DNA of 52,409 nucleotides, from NCBI RefSeq assembly GCF_041911615.1, contig NZ_JAYROR010000031.1:1-52409 (forward strand), written 5' to 3'. The DNA comes from Zoogloea sp041911615 (GTDB lineage Bacteria; Pseudomonadota; Gammaproteobacteria; Burkholderiales; Rhodocyclaceae). Of the stretch, positions 16,623 to 26,415 are shown in pieces (within the stretch, counting starts at the first letter, position 1; each line of letters starts with the position of its first letter). The position numbers and the translations under genes are program-made. Below the pieces are notes generated by a model. That model was not told where the DNA came from, did no database searches, and saw only the letters and a list, made by a program, of their open reading frames with translations.

Positions 16623-17908
16623 GGCGTGCGTCCCTGCCGGGCGTCGGCGTCGAAGTAGTAGGTCACGCGCTTGCGCGGGCTCAGGTATTCGTAGACTTCG
16701 GGCGGCAGGTGGATCGGGCGCAGGGCCTTGGTGATGTTGATGTCGGGTTCCTGTTCGAGGTCGAGCATGATCGCCTCGTCGCGGGGGACGTCGGGGTCGA
16801 ACACGGTGACCCACGGTCGCAGCGGCTTGACCGGGTTGACCGAGGAGACCAGCGCCAGGGCGTCGTTGGAGAGCTTGACCACCGAGCCGGGCGGATAGAC
16901 CCCGAGGCTGCGGATCATCACCTGCAACGCCCGGGCGTCGAACTTGCCGCGCCGCTGGGCGAACATCATCGACAGGGCTTCATGGGGCGTCAGCGCCTTG
17001 GCGAGGTCGCTGGGGTTGCACAGGTTGTCGTAGTAATTGACCAGCGAGACGATGCGCGCCAGCGGGTCGATCTGATCGCCCTTGAGGTGCTTGGGGTAGC
17101 CGCTGCCGTCGGCCAGCTCGTGGTGCTGGGCGATGATGCGCAGCACGCCCTCGGGCAGGCCGATCTGCTTGCCCAGGCGCACACCGTAGTCGCAGTGCAG
17201 CTCGCGCAGGTGGCGCTCCGGGGTGGTCAGCTCGTGGCGCGCGCGGGCCACCCGCTCGGGAATGTCGGCAAGGCCGATGTCGTGGAGCAGCGCGCCGACG
17301 CCCAGCTGCTGGCTCTGGGGGCGGGTGAAGCCGAGTTCCTTGGCCAGCATCATCGACAGGATCGAGACGTTGAGGCCGTGGAAATAGGTTTCCTCGCCGG
17401 CGCTGTGCTCGCCCATCACGTGCAGTGCAACCTCGGGCTGGTCGAGAAAGGCGATGACCATCTGATTGACCAGCTCGTCCACTTCCTCGAGGCATTCCTT
17501 CGGGCGGGCGAACAGGTTCTTGTTGATGTTGCGCATCACCCCGGCGGCCTTGATGAAGGCCTTCTCGACTTCGATGACCTGGCGCTTGCGCTGGGCGAGG
17601 CGGGCGATGCGCTCGCGCTTGCTGGCGAGTGCCGCCGAGGTGGCGGGATCGTCGCCGACCGGCGGTGGCGGGGCGAGCGGTTCGAGGGCCGGGGCGAGGC
17701 CGCGCGGCTGGATGTCGGAGCGTTCGGGGTCGTAGCGGAAGCGGGTCACGCCCAGTTCGCGCAGCGTCTTCACCTGCTCGGCCGTGCGGATCTTGAAGCT
17801 GTTGAAGCTGAACGGATGGCTGAACCAGGGCAGGTCGAGGTGGACGAACAGGCCCACGCACAGTTGCTCCGGCGTGACGACAAAGTCCTGGGGCGGCGGG
17901 GTGGGCAT
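16619..17908 (-). CDS. HD-GYP domain c-di-GMP phosphodiesterase
   Basis: 429 residues. Residues 8-70 match the DUF3391 domain found before many HD-GYP domains, followed by an Ala/Pro linker and a charged helix (95-130). The HD-GYP domain spans about 150-340: His209-Asp210 in LLHDIGL, QHHE at 261-264, and GSGYP at 268-272 with the diagnostic Gly-Tyr-Pro, so the active site looks intact. Expected activity is hydrolysis of cyclic di-GMP, affecting motility or biofilm. First gene of a coupled pair with the hybrid kinase, which suggests control by sensing through the kinase. Confidence 0.92.
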   Translation of the reverse strand: MPTPPPQDFVVTPEQLCVGLFVHLDLPWFSHPFSFNSFKIRTAEQVKTLRELGVTRFRYDPERSDIQPRGLAPALEPLAPPPPVGDDPATSAALASKRERIARLAQRKRQVIEVEKAFIKAAGVMRNINKNLFARPKECLEEVDELVNQMVIAFLDQPEVALHVMGEHSAGEETYFHGLNVSILSMMLAKELGFTRPQSQQLGVGALLHDIGLADIPERVARARHELTTPERHLRELHCDYGVRLGKQIGLPEGVLRIIAQHHELADGSGYPKHLKGDQIDPLARIVSLVNYYDNLCNPSDLAKALTPHEALSMMFAQRRGKFDARALQVMIRSLGVYPPGSVVKLSNDALALVSSVNPVKPLRPWVTVFDPDVPRDEAIMLDLEQEPDINITKALRPIHLPPEVYEYLSPRKRVTYYFDADARQGRTP

Positions 17909-18034
17909 CGGGCGGGAACGCAGGGGGGGGCGATATCCGCTTTTTCGGCGGCCCGCTCGGGAAGTTTAGCGGCGCGCAGCGAAGTTTGCGGCGCGTTGTG
18001 GCAAGGTTCACGCTTCCGTTCAGAAAGTCCGCCC

Positions 18035-18784
18035 ATGCAGCTCGACATCACCGGCTGGATCGTCACCGCGATCGCCATTCTCCTTACCGGCATCTCCAAG
18101 TCGGGGCTCGGCGGTGCCCTGGGCGGACTGGCGGTGCCCTTCATGTCGATGTGGATGTCGCCGCGGGATGCGGTGGCGGTGATGCTGCCCGTGCTGATCG
18201 CGATGGACTTGTTCGGCATTCGCGCCTGGCGGGGCAAGGCCGACTGGGCGGAGCTGCGCATGCTCCTGCCGGCGGCGCTGGCGGGCATCGCGCTGGGGAC
18301 GCTGGCCTTCGGCGCGATGTCGGACCGGATGGTGAAGGCCGCCGTGGGCGCGATCGCGGTGGCCTTCGCCCTCGATCGCCTGTTGCGCCGGGGGCGGCCG
18401 ACGGGGCCGGGTGGGCCGTTGCGCGCCTTTGCGTGGCTGTGCGGCGGCGGTGCCGGCTTCACCAGCACGCTGGCCCATGCGGGCGGGCCGCCGGTGATGA
18501 TCTACCTGCTGACCCGGCGCCTGCCCCGGGAGGCTTTTGCCGCCACGTCGGTGTTCTTCTTCGCGGCGATCAACCTGGCCAAACTGCCGTTTTACCTGGG
18601 GCTGGATCTGTTCAATCGCGACACGCTGACGATGTCGGCGATGTTGCTGCCGCTGGTGCCGCTCGGCGTGTGGCTGGGGATGCGCCTGCTGGCGCGCATC
18701 CCGGAGAAGCCGTTCTACCTGCTGGCCACGGCGGCGCTGGGGCTGTCGGGGGTCAAGCTGCTGTGGGACGCGGTGGTGGGCTGA
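18035..18784 (+). CDS. TauE/SafE-family membrane permease
   Basis: 249 residues with seven or eight hydrophobic segments and the family pattern near the N-terminus (ITGWIVTAIAILLTGISKSG) and in the middle (GAGFTSTLAHAGGPPV). The family exports or imports sulfonates, sulfite or other organic anions; substrate unknown. It is preceded at a distance by the divergent HD-GYP gene, and its last 32 bases overlap the end of the convergent MASE1 kinase gene. Confidence 0.87.
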   Translation: MQLDITGWIVTAIAILLTGISKSGLGGALGGLAVPFMSMWMSPRDAVAVMLPVLIAMDLFGIRAWRGKADWAELRMLLPAALAGIALGTLAFGAMSDRMVKAAVGAIAVAFALDRLLRRGRPTGPGGPLRAFAWLCGGGAGFTSTLAHAGGPPVMIYLLTRRLPREAFAATSVFFFAAINLAKLPFYLGLDLFNRDTLTMSAMLLPLVPLGVWLGMRLLARIPEKPFYLLATAALGLSGVKLLWDAVVG

Positions 18785-21700
18785 GGGCCGCGCGGCCGCC
18801 TCGGCGCGGCGGTTCGAGCCAGCGCAGCATCGTCGCGAAGAGCCGTTCCGGATCGGCCGGTTTGGGGATGAAGTCGTCCATGCCGGCGTCGAGGCAGGCG
18901 CGGCGGTCTTCGTCGAAGGTGTTGGCGGTGATTGCGATGATCGGACAGCGGCCGATGTCGCCGGGGAGGCCACGGATGGCGCGGGTCGCGGCGAGGCCGT
19001 CCATGACCGGCATCTGGACGTCCATCAGGATCAGGTCGTAGGGCGTCGCGGAGGCCATCTGCACGGCTTCGGCGCCGTTCTGGGCCAGGTCGACCCGCAG
19101 GCCGAGCTCTTCGCACAGGAGTTCGAGGGTGACCGCCTGATTCACCCAGTCGTCCTCGACGAGCAGGATGCGCTTGTCGCGATGGGTGCTGCGCAGCCGC
19201 GTCTCGGCGTCGACGCGGGAGGGGGCGGCGTCCGGCGCGGCGTCGGCCGCCGGGGTGCCGACGCGCAGGGTGAGCCAGAAGGTGCTGCCGACGCCGGGGG
19301 TGCTGGTCACGCCGATGTCGCCACCCATCAGGCGCACCAGCCGCTGGCAGATGGGGAGCCCGAGGCCGGTGCCGCCGAAGCGCCGGGTGAGCGAGCCGTC
19401 GGCCTGCTCGAAGGGGCTGAAGATGCGGCGCTGGGCGTCGGCGGGGATGCCGACGCCGCTGTCCTCGACTTCGAGTCTGAGCAGGGCGCTGCCCGGTCGG
19501 GGTTCGGTGAGCGCGGCGCGGATGCCGATGTGGCCGGCGGCGGTGAACTTGATGGCATTCCCGACGATGTGCAGCAGCACCTGCTGCAGCCGCAGCGGGT
19601 CGCCGATCAGCGGCAGGCCGGCGAGCGTCGGCGGGATGTCGAGCCGGAGCGCGAGCCCCTTGCCCTGCAGGCTGGTGCCGGTGAGCTGGATGACCTTGCC
19701 GACGACCTCGTCGAGCGCGAAGCGGGTCTGCTCGATGGCGAGCTGCTCGGCGTCCATCCGCGCGAGTTCGAGGATGTCGTTGAGCAGTTGCAGCAGGTGG
19801 CTGGCGGCGGTGGAGATCTTGTCGAGCCGCTCGTGCTGGGCGGGGTCGGCGTTGTGGCGCGCGAGCAGGTGGGTGAGGCCGATGATGGCGTTCATCGGGG
19901 TGCGCAGCTCGTGGCTCATGTTGGCGAGGAAGCTGCTCTTGGCGCGGTTGGCGGTCTCGGCGGCCTCCTTGGCGAGCGACAGGTCGGCGGTGCGCGCGGC
20001 GACGAGTTCTTCGAGGTGGTCGCGGTGGCGCGTGAGTTCGGCCTCGGCGAGCTTGCGCTCGGTGATGTCGCGAACCGTGGCGTAGATGTAGTCCTGTCCG
20101 TCGGCGCTGACCCGGCTGGCGGTGATCGCGACATCCAGTTCGCGTCCGTCCTTGCGGCGGTGGATGGATTCGAAGCGCTCCGAGCCGGCGCTGTGAACGC
20201 GGCCCCGATGATCGTCCCAGACCGCCTGGGTAAACAGCGGGTCGATGTCGCTGACGCGACGGGCGGTGAGTTCGGTGGCGGTGAAGCCGAGCATGTCGCA
20301 GGCGGCCTGGTTGACCCGCACGATGTGACCGTCGGGGAGCATCCAGTAGGCGGCGTCGGCGGACTTGTCGATGGAGATCGTGGCCAGCGCCAGTTCGCGG
20401 TTCTTGGCGGCGAGATCGGCGGTCTGGGCGTCCACCAGGCGCTGGGTGATGGCGGTGCGGCCGCTCATGCCGAGGATCAGGATCTGCAGCAGGGCGGCGA
20501 ACAGCAGGCCGATGACGCCCACGCCCCAGGCCACCCACGGCCGGTTGAGCGCCTGGTAGCGCTCGTCGGCGCTGATCTTGAGGCGCCATTCCCGATCGCC
20601 GAAGCGCAGCTTGCTCTCGAGCTGCAGGGGGGGCGGGTGGATGCCGTTGCTGGGGGGACTATCGTCGAGGTGATGGGTCTCGCCGATGGCGTAGGGGTCG
20701 ATCAGCTCGACCGTCAGGCCGGGGGATTGGTCGGGGAGGATGGCGGCGTCGAGCAACTGGCCGATCCGGATCACCGCCACCGCGAAGCCCCGCAGCGGTT
20801 TGCCGGGGGCGCCGAGCTGGCGCACCGGCGCGAGCGCCAGCACCGAGACGCGCTGCTCCTGGACGAGACGGATCGGCGCGGTCACGGCGAGGCCGGATTC
20901 GCGCGGCATCGCCCGGCTGACGGCGTCCCAGCGGATCGCCTCGGAGGCGATGTCGAAGCCGATCGCGCGCATGTTGGTTTCCTGCGGCACGATGTAGGTG
21001 ATCGGCACGTAGTGCTTGCGCCGACCGGCCGGCGTCAGGGTGCCGTCGGCGCCGAGTTCGGTGATCCGGAAGTCCGGACGTCCCAGCCCGGCGGCGAGGG
21101 TCTGCTCGAAACCGGACCGTTCGGCGTCGGGGACGAGGGCGTTGAAGCTGAGGGTGGAGACCTCGGGGTTGTCCTGGAGGATCGACAGGGTGAAGGCGTC
21201 GAACCGGCTCGAGGTGAGTTCCGGCGCGCTCTCGATGAAGCGGCGCAGCGACTGCAGGGCTTCCTGGTGGGCCAGCAGGCGGTCGGCGATGCGCTTGTGG
21301 ATCTGGGCGCTGTCGGCCTGCAGGCGGTTTTCGCGGTTGGTGCGCTCCCACTGGGTGGTGACGTAGAAGGCGGTGCCCGTGAGCAGCAGGGTCAGCGTCA
21401 TCGGCACCGCCAGGCGGCGACGGATCTGCCACAGGCGGCTCGAGCGGAGCAGGAAGCACAGGCCGAGGGGCGCCACGGTGAGCACCCCGAGGGTGTCGCC
21501 GACGAACCAGCTCCACCACGCGAAGGCCCGCGCCGGCGGTTCGAGCACCCCCGCCGCGGCCAGGCAGGCGATGCCGACCGAGGCGGATACCAGACAGGCC
21601 ACGGGGCCGCCGAGCACCAGGAAGCGCAGCACCGTGGGCTCGTCCTCGAGGCTTTGCCAGCTGTCGCCCAGGCCGCGCCGGATCAGTGCCTGGCCGACCC

Positions 21701-22001
21701 AGGCCTGGGCCGTCGCCCCGCAGGCGATGCCCGCGGCCGCCAGCGTGTCGGTGGAGGAGACCGAGGCGTGATGGAGCGCGAGCAACAGGTGCAGGCCCAC
21801 CGAGCCGAGCCAGATGCCGGGCAGGGCAGCGTTGCCGAAACACAGGGCGGCGGCGAGCGCCAGCCCCGCCGCCGGGAAGATCGGGCTGGCATATCCCTCG
21901 GCGATGGCGAACCCGACCCCGATCCGGCCCAGCACGATGTAAGCCAGACCGATCAACAGGCTGCGTACGACGCCGGAGGGGAGGGAGCGGGGAACGAACA
22001 T
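18753..22001 (-). CDS. MASE1-CHASE-PAS hybrid sensor histidine kinase
   Basis: 1082 residues. Domains in order: MASE1 membrane sensor (about 10-185, multiple hydrophobic segments including SPIFPAAGLALAAALCFG), a further membrane segment (198-215), an extracytoplasmic CHASE domain (about 240-430, with VSTLSFNALVPDAER), a membrane segment (488-512), a PAS domain (535-650), HisKA with His697 (MSHELRTPMNA), an ATPase domain with DSGVGI and GTGLGLPI, and a C-terminal receiver with Asp994 (LMDVQMPVMDG). It is an integral membrane sensor probably detecting a small extracellular ligand. No cognate regulator is adjacent. The 3-prime end overlaps the convergent permease gene by 32 bp. Confidence 0.9.
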   Translation of the reverse strand: MFVPRSLPSGVVRSLLIGLAYIVLGRIGVGFAIAEGYASPIFPAAGLALAAALCFGNAALPGIWLGSVGLHLLLALHHASVSSTDTLAAAGIACGATAQAWVGQALIRRGLGDSWQSLEDEPTVLRFLVLGGPVACLVSASVGIACLAAAGVLEPPARAFAWWSWFVGDTLGVLTVAPLGLCFLLRSSRLWQIRRRLAVPMTLTLLLTGTAFYVTTQWERTNRENRLQADSAQIHKRIADRLLAHQEALQSLRRFIESAPELTSSRFDAFTLSILQDNPEVSTLSFNALVPDAERSGFEQTLAAGLGRPDFRITELGADGTLTPAGRRKHYVPITYIVPQETNMRAIGFDIASEAIRWDAVSRAMPRESGLAVTAPIRLVQEQRVSVLALAPVRQLGAPGKPLRGFAVAVIRIGQLLDAAILPDQSPGLTVELIDPYAIGETHHLDDSPPSNGIHPPPLQLESKLRFGDREWRLKISADERYQALNRPWVAWGVGVIGLLFAALLQILILGMSGRTAITQRLVDAQTADLAAKNRELALATISIDKSADAAYWMLPDGHIVRVNQAACDMLGFTATELTARRVSDIDPLFTQAVWDDHRGRVHSAGSERFESIHRRKDGRELDVAITASRVSADGQDYIYATVRDITERKLAEAELTRHRDHLEELVAARTADLSLAKEAAETANRAKSSFLANMSHELRTPMNAIIGLTHLLARHNADPAQHERLDKISTAASHLLQLLNDILELARMDAEQLAIEQTRFALDEVVGKVIQLTGTSLQGKGLALRLDIPPTLAGLPLIGDPLRLQQVLLHIVGNAIKFTAAGHIGIRAALTEPRPGSALLRLEVEDSGVGIPADAQRRIFSPFEQADGSLTRRFGGTGLGLPICQRLVRLMGGDIGVTSTPGVGSTFWLTLRVGTPAADAAPDAAPSRVDAETRLRSTHRDKRILLVEDDWVNQAVTLELLCEELGLRVDLAQNGAEAVQMASATPYDLILMDVQMPVMDGLAATRAIRGLPGDIGRCPIIAITANTFDEDRRACLDAGMDDFIPKPADPERLFATMLRWLEPPRRGGRAALSPPPRPTAA

Positions 22002-22135
22002 GGTGGAGATGCGAGGGGCGAGGGAGATCTACGGCAGCCGGGTAACCTCCCTTTATACGACATCGCCGAAAAAACGCCGTGCGTTATTGCCGATGACGAT
22101 GGATTTTCCGGCCAGGCTGGCGCCGGATGGGCGGG

Positions 22136-22152
22136 CGCGGCTTTGCCGCGCG
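22136..22152. repeat. Perfect GC hairpin after ruvC
   Basis: GCGCGGC-TTT-GCCGCGC has a perfect 7-bp stem with a 3-base loop, starting 4 bases after the ruvC stop on the minus strand. No T-run follows, so it is not a standard intrinsic terminator; it may protect the mRNA end. The rest of 22002-22155 is the leader of the MASE1 kinase gene, with TATAAA on the minus strand (about 22060-22065) as a possible -10. Confidence 0.5.
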
Positions 22153-22155
22153 GGG

Positions 22156-22704
22156 TCAGCGGGTCAGGCGTCCGCCGCGCTTGCGGGTGCCGACGCCGGC
22201 CATCGCCGCCAGACCGCTGCTGCCGTGGGCATGGCAGATCGCGCAGGCGAGGGCGTCGGCGGCGTCGGCCGATGGGCTCGCGTCGAGGGTGAGCAGGCGC
22301 TCGACCATGTGGCTGACCTGCTCCTTGGCGGCCTTGCCGTGGCCGACCACCGCCTGCTTGACCTGCAGTGCGGTGTATTCGGCCACCGGCAGGTCGCACG
22401 ACACCGCGCCGCAGATCGCCGCGCCGCGGGCCTGACCCAGGAGCAGCGTGGATTGCGGGTTCACGTTCACGAAGACGATCTCCACCGCCACCTGGTCGGG
22501 CTGGTAGGTGGCGACCACCTGGCGCACGCCGTCGAGGATGACCTTGAGGCGCTCCGGCAGGCTGCCCTCGCCGCTCTTGATGACGCCGCTGGCCACGTAG
22601 CGCAGCTGGCTGCCGAGCTGGTCGATGACCCCGAAGCCGGTGTGGCGCAGCCCCGGGTCGATGCCCAGGATGCGCGTGGCGACGGTGGCGGAGGCCGCCC
22701 TCAT
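22156..22704 (-). CDS. ruvC: Holliday junction resolvase RuvC
   Basis: 182 residues. Catalytic acidic residues are present: Asp16 in LGIDPG, Glu75 in VEIVFVNVN, Asp147 and Asp150 in ADAADALA, plus His158 in AICH. It cuts four-way junctions during recombination, normally with RuvAB. The start codon overlaps the stop of the upstream EamA transporter gene by 4 bases (ATGA). ruvA and ruvB are not in this window, although ruvC often neighbours them. About 10 extra residues precede the usual start. Confidence 0.95.
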   Translation of the reverse strand: MRAASATVATRILGIDPGLRHTGFGVIDQLGSQLRYVASGVIKSGEGSLPERLKVILDGVRQVVATYQPDQVAVEIVFVNVNPQSTLLLGQARGAAICGAVSCDLPVAEYTALQVKQAVVGHGKAAKEQVSHMVERLLTLDASPSADAADALACAICHAHGSSGLAAMAGVGTRKRGGRLTR

Positions 22705-23570
22705 TTGCGGGCCAGCCAGACGCCGAACACCGTCAGCCCCATGCCCGCCAGCGCCAGGCCGCCGAGGGTTTCGCCGAAGGCGGCCCAGGCGATCAGCGCG
22801 GTGGTCGGCGGGGTGAGGTAGAACAGGCTGGCGACGTTGACGGCGCTGCCGCTGCGGATCAGCAGGTTGAGCAGACTGATTGCGCCGACCGACAGCACCA
22901 GCACCAGCCACAGCAGCGCAAACACGAACTGACCGGACCACTGGATCGCCATCGTCTCGGTGTGCGCCGCGTACAGCGCCGACACCGCGAGGCAGGGCAC
23001 GAACTGGACCACCGCGCCGGTGCGCAGGTCGAAGCGCGGGCAGAAGCGTTTCTGATAAAGCGTGCCGGCGGTGATGCCGACCAGCGCCAGCAGCGCCGGC
23101 ACCAGCATCGGCGCGATGCCGGCCGCGCCCGACGCGGCCGCCACCTTCTGGAACACCACCAGCCCCACGCCCCCGAAACCCAGCACCAGCCCCGCCCACT
23201 GGCGCGGGGACACCTTCTCGCCCAGCAGCAGGCCGGCACCCAGGGCGGTGAGCAGCGGCTGCAGGCCCACGACCAGCGCCGCGATGCCCGCCGGCAGGCC
23301 GTGGTGGATCGACGAGAACACGCCACCGAGGTATACCGCATGCACCAGCAGGCCGGTGACGCCGATGTGCAGCCACTGGCGCGGCCCGGTCGGCCACGGG
23401 GCGCGGGTGGCCAGGGCGACCAGCCCCATCACCCCGATCACCAGCCCGTAGCGCACGCACAGGAAGGTGATCGGCTCGGCGTAGGGGAGGCCGTACTTGG
23501 CACCGATGAAACCGGTGCTCCAGAGCAGGACGAACAGGAAGGGGTAAAGACGGCTGGCGGTCGGGGTCAC
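22701..23570 (-). CDS. EamA-family (DMT) transporter
   Basis: 289 residues with ten hydrophobic segments in two EamA halves. The first half begins with LLWSTGFIGAKYGLPYAEP; the second half contains the matching proline- and glycine-rich helices. Members export amino acids or other metabolites; the substrate is unknown. It is translationally coupled to ruvC and lies 17 bp after the 76-residue gene, so 23818-22156 looks like one transcription unit. Confidence 0.86.
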   Translation of the reverse strand: MTPTASRLYPFLFVLLWSTGFIGAKYGLPYAEPITFLCVRYGLVIGVMGLVALATRAPWPTGPRQWLHIGVTGLLVHAVYLGGVFSSIHHGLPAGIAALVVGLQPLLTALGAGLLLGEKVSPRQWAGLVLGFGGVGLVVFQKVAAASGAAGIAPMLVPALLALVGITAGTLYQKRFCPRFDLRTGAVVQFVPCLAVSALYAAHTETMAIQWSGQFVFALLWLVLVLSVGAISLLNLLIRSGSAVNVASLFYLTPPTTALIAWAAFGETLGGLALAGMGLTVFGVWLARK

Positions 23571-23587
23571 GAAAGGGCGGGAACGGT

Positions 23588-23818
23588 TCAGCGGGCCGGG
23601 TGGCGGGCGCGGTAGGTGCGGGTGGCCGCGGAGACGATGATCTGCACGTCGGCCGGCGGGATGTCGGGCAGTTGCTCGCGCACCACGCGGTAGGCGAGGT
23701 GTTCGAGCATCTGCCCGTTCCAGGCGTTATCCGGCGCGAAGAAGGGTTCGATGATGAGGTAGGCCTTGTCGACGAGTTCGCGCAGGGTGAAGTTCTTGCG
23801 GCGTTCGGGGGCGGTCAT
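23588..23818 (-). CDS. Small conserved-looking hypothetical protein
   Basis: 76 residues, well placed at the head of a three-gene unit with the EamA transporter and ruvC. It has a compact mixed alpha/beta pattern, FTLRELVDKAYLIIEPFF then an Asn/Trp turn, with no signal peptide or membrane segment. I do not recognise the family. Codon usage is like its neighbours, so the gene is probably real. Confidence 0.6.
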   Translation of the reverse strand: MTAPERRKNFTLRELVDKAYLIIEPFFAPDNAWNGQMLEHLAYRVVREQLPDIPPADVQIIVSAATRTYRARHPAR

Positions 23819-23854
23819 GGTGAGGCTCCGGGCAGTGGGATGATAACCCAGCGC

Positions 23855-24230
23855 TCAGGCCGGGTCGGGCCGGTGCGCGGGCGGGGCATACCAGTTATCG
23901 GGCGGCACGCGATTTTCTGTTGCCGGATCGGCGGGGTAGTGGGGTGACAGGATCTGCACGCCGTATTCGTTGAAGACGTCCTGGATGCTGGCGTGCAGGC
24001 GGGTGAGCAGCTCGGCGCCGGGCGGCCTCGGTGAGCATCGCGCCCACCTGATGCCAGGGCGTGTCGTAGCCGATGGTCAGGGTGGTGTCGAGCATGAAGC
24101 CGCGACCCGCCCGGGTGCGTGAGTGCATGAGGATCAACCCGGCGGCGCCCTGGCCGACGATGCTCGATGCGCCCAGGAGGGCGTCGCCGAAGCGCACGAT
24201 CCTGCGGTTCATCACCAACAGGTCGGCTTC
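23855..24230 (-). pseudogene. Decayed mechanosensitive channel (MscS-like) gene
   Basis: Two stretches of an MscS-type channel are readable on the minus strand in different frames. About 24030-24230 encodes a segment with ALLGASSIV and then LDTTLTIGYDTPWHQV, the family's conserved beta-domain region. About 23855-24020 encodes, one frame over, ASIQDVFNEYGVQILSPHY and a normal C-terminus ending at a stop at 23855-23857. At the junction (about 24015-24030) the frame shifts and some 40-50 codons usually present between these motifs are missing. The upstream stretch is also disturbed, and the membrane helices expected before it were not found. The gene is therefore a fragment with several lesions, not one sequencing error. 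The remaining bases up to 24475 hold no clear gene. Confidence 0.68.
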
Positions 24231-24475
24231 GTCGGGTGGTGGCGCACCGCTGACGGGCGTGGGACGCGGCCTGGGCCAGCTCGCCCGGAAAGGCGCCGAA
24301 GAGGGCGCAGCGACGCAGTGCGAAGCGGGCGACGGGCATGGCGGTCGCCCAGACGGGGCAGGCCGATATCGTGAGCGCCGCATGGGGTGGGGGCGGCCGC
24401 GTCCGCTTGTGCTTTGGCGTCAGATCGGCGAAAACAGCGGCCTGGCCCGCCCACCCCGACGAGGAGCTGCAACCG

Positions 24476-24957
<482 letters not shown>

Positions 24958-24961
<4 letters not shown>

Positions 24962-25770
24962 ACATCGGAACCGAATGGCTGGTCGCCTATCTCGCGCTGG
25001 GCGCCTTTGTCGGATTCTTCGCCGGGCTGCTCGGCGTCGGCGGCGGCGCGATCATGGTGCCGATGCTCACCACGCTGTTCGCCGCCCAGGGGTTTCCGAA
25101 GGCGCACATGGTGCATCTGGCGCTGGGCACCTCGATGGCCGGCATCGTGATCACCTCGATCTCCAGCCTGCGCGCCCACCACGCCCACGGCGCGGTGCGC
25201 TGGGACATCGTGCGCGGCATCGCCCCCGGCGTGCTGGCGGGCACTTTTGCTGGCACCTTTGTCGCGTCGCGCGCGCCCACCCAGCCGCTGGCGATCTTCT
25301 TCGCCTGTTTTACCGCCTACGTGGCGGTGCAGATGATCCTGAACAAGAAGCCCAAGCCCACCCGCGAGCTGCCTGGAACCGCCGGGTTGATCGGCGTGGG
25401 CGGGGTGATCGGCGCGATCTCGTCGCTGGTGGCGATCGGCGGCGGCTCGCTGTCGGTGCCCTTCATGACCTGGTGCAACGTCAAGGTGCATAACGCCATC
25501 GGCACTTCGGCCGCCATCGGTCTGCCCATCGCCGTGGCCGGCGCGTTGGGCTACCTGATCAATGGCTGGCACGTGGGCGGGCTGCCCGAATGGAGCGTGG
25601 GCTACGTCTATCTGCCGGCCCTGGTGCTGCTGAGCCTGCTCTCCAGCGTCACCGCGCCGATCGGCGCCCGCCTGGCGCACACCTTGCCGGTGGCCACTCT
25701 CAAGAAGATCTTCGCCGGTGTGCTGGTGCTGTTGTCGGCGAAGATGCTGCACACCGTGCTGGCGGGCTGA
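24958..25770 (+). CDS. TauE/SafE-family sulfite/organic anion permease
   Basis: 270 residues with about eight hydrophobic segments. Two repeated glycine-rich motifs, GLLGVGGGAIMVPML at the N-terminus and SLVAIGGGSLSVPFM in the middle, are the two halves of the TauE/SafE fold. Likely an inner-membrane transporter of sulfite, sulfoacetate or another anion. It overlaps the EVE gene by 4 bases and ends 2 bp from the end of the convergent hemerythrin gene. It differs clearly in length and motifs from the permease at 18035, so the two are not recent duplicates. Confidence 0.9.
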
Positions 25771-25772
25771 GT

Positions 25773-26234
25773 TCAGCCGAAGAAGCGGCGCAGGCTGCGG
25801 GAGAGCCAGCCGCCCTCGTGCTTTTCTTCGGCCAGGGCCTTCATCTTGGGCCGGACGGCGCCCACGTAGGCGTGATCGTCGTGCCGGATATGGCTGAACA
25901 GCCAGCGGTGGAGCAGCGCGTGGAGCTCGTGGGCGATGTCGTCCCCGCGCTTGAGGCGTTCCTGGAAACCCGCCACCCGGCGCACGAAGAGTTCGTGCAC
26001 CTTCTTGTGTCCGCGCACGAATTCGTAGCCCGCGTCCTCCATCAGGCATTCCTCGAACGCGAAGTGGGAAAGCGTGTATTCGACGAGATCGTCCACGACG
26101 CCGATGGTGGCCGCGCGGTCGGCGTGCTGCCGGGCGTCGTGCAGGCGGTTGATGAAATCCATGATCTGCTTGTGCTGATTGTCAATTTCGTTGATGCCGG
26201 TATCCAGATCCCGGGACCAGGTCAGGTATGCCAT
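25773..26234 (-). CDS. Bacteriohemerythrin
   Basis: 153 residues from ATG 26234 (MAYLTWSRDL), the standard start of the family; 8 residues of upstream frame are excluded. The di-iron ligands are visible: His in DNQHKQ, HFAFEE with His and Glu, GHKKVH, and the final HRWLFSHIRHDD. It binds oxygen reversibly at a non-haem di-iron site and is typical of microaerophilic or denitrifying bacteria. A short Trp/Arg-rich C-terminal tail (GWLSRSLRRFF) follows the four-helix bundle. Confidence 0.92.
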   Translation of the reverse strand: MAYLTWSRDLDTGINEIDNQHKQIMDFINRLHDARQHADRAATIGVVDDLVEYTLSHFAFEECLMEDAGYEFVRGHKKVHELFVRRVAGFQERLKRGDDIAHELHALLHRWLFSHIRHDDHAYVGAVRPKMKALAEEKHEGGWLSRSLRRFFG

Positions 26235-26271
26235 TGGAGCCTCATGTCTTGATGCCACCCGTAAAGTACAA

Positions 26272-26309
26272 AGGCCGCCTGCAGCCCCGGGTGTGGGGTG
26301 CGGCGGCCT
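26272..26309 (-). terminator. Probable intrinsic terminator on the minus strand
   Basis: Arms AGGCCGCC (26272-26279) and GGCGGCCT (26302-26309) pair perfectly, with further partial pairing inside. On the minus strand the hairpin is followed by TTTGTACTTT, a broken T-run. It would end the enoyl-CoA hydratase transcript before the hemerythrin gene. A second short perfect hairpin, CCCCG-AAA-CGGGG (26401-26413), follows the hydratase stop directly. Confidence 0.5.
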
Positions 26310-26415
26310 GGGACAGGTCGCGTGGGGGAAGGTGCGAACGACACCTCTCAGGGTGCTGATGGCATATGGTAAAAGATTGTGACCGGTTTGTCTGTGCCTG
26401 CCCCGAAACGGGGTG

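Noticed and set aside
14619..16658. A 679-codon plus-strand frame opposite the PAS hybrid kinase
   Set aside because: Same explanation: antisense of a gene with conserved kinase and receiver motifs; no family features of its own.
19182..22292. A 1036-codon plus-strand frame opposite the MASE1 kinase
   Set aside because: Composition (Gly, Ala, Glu, Asp, Arg) and lack of any motif show it is the antisense shadow of a G+C-rich gene.
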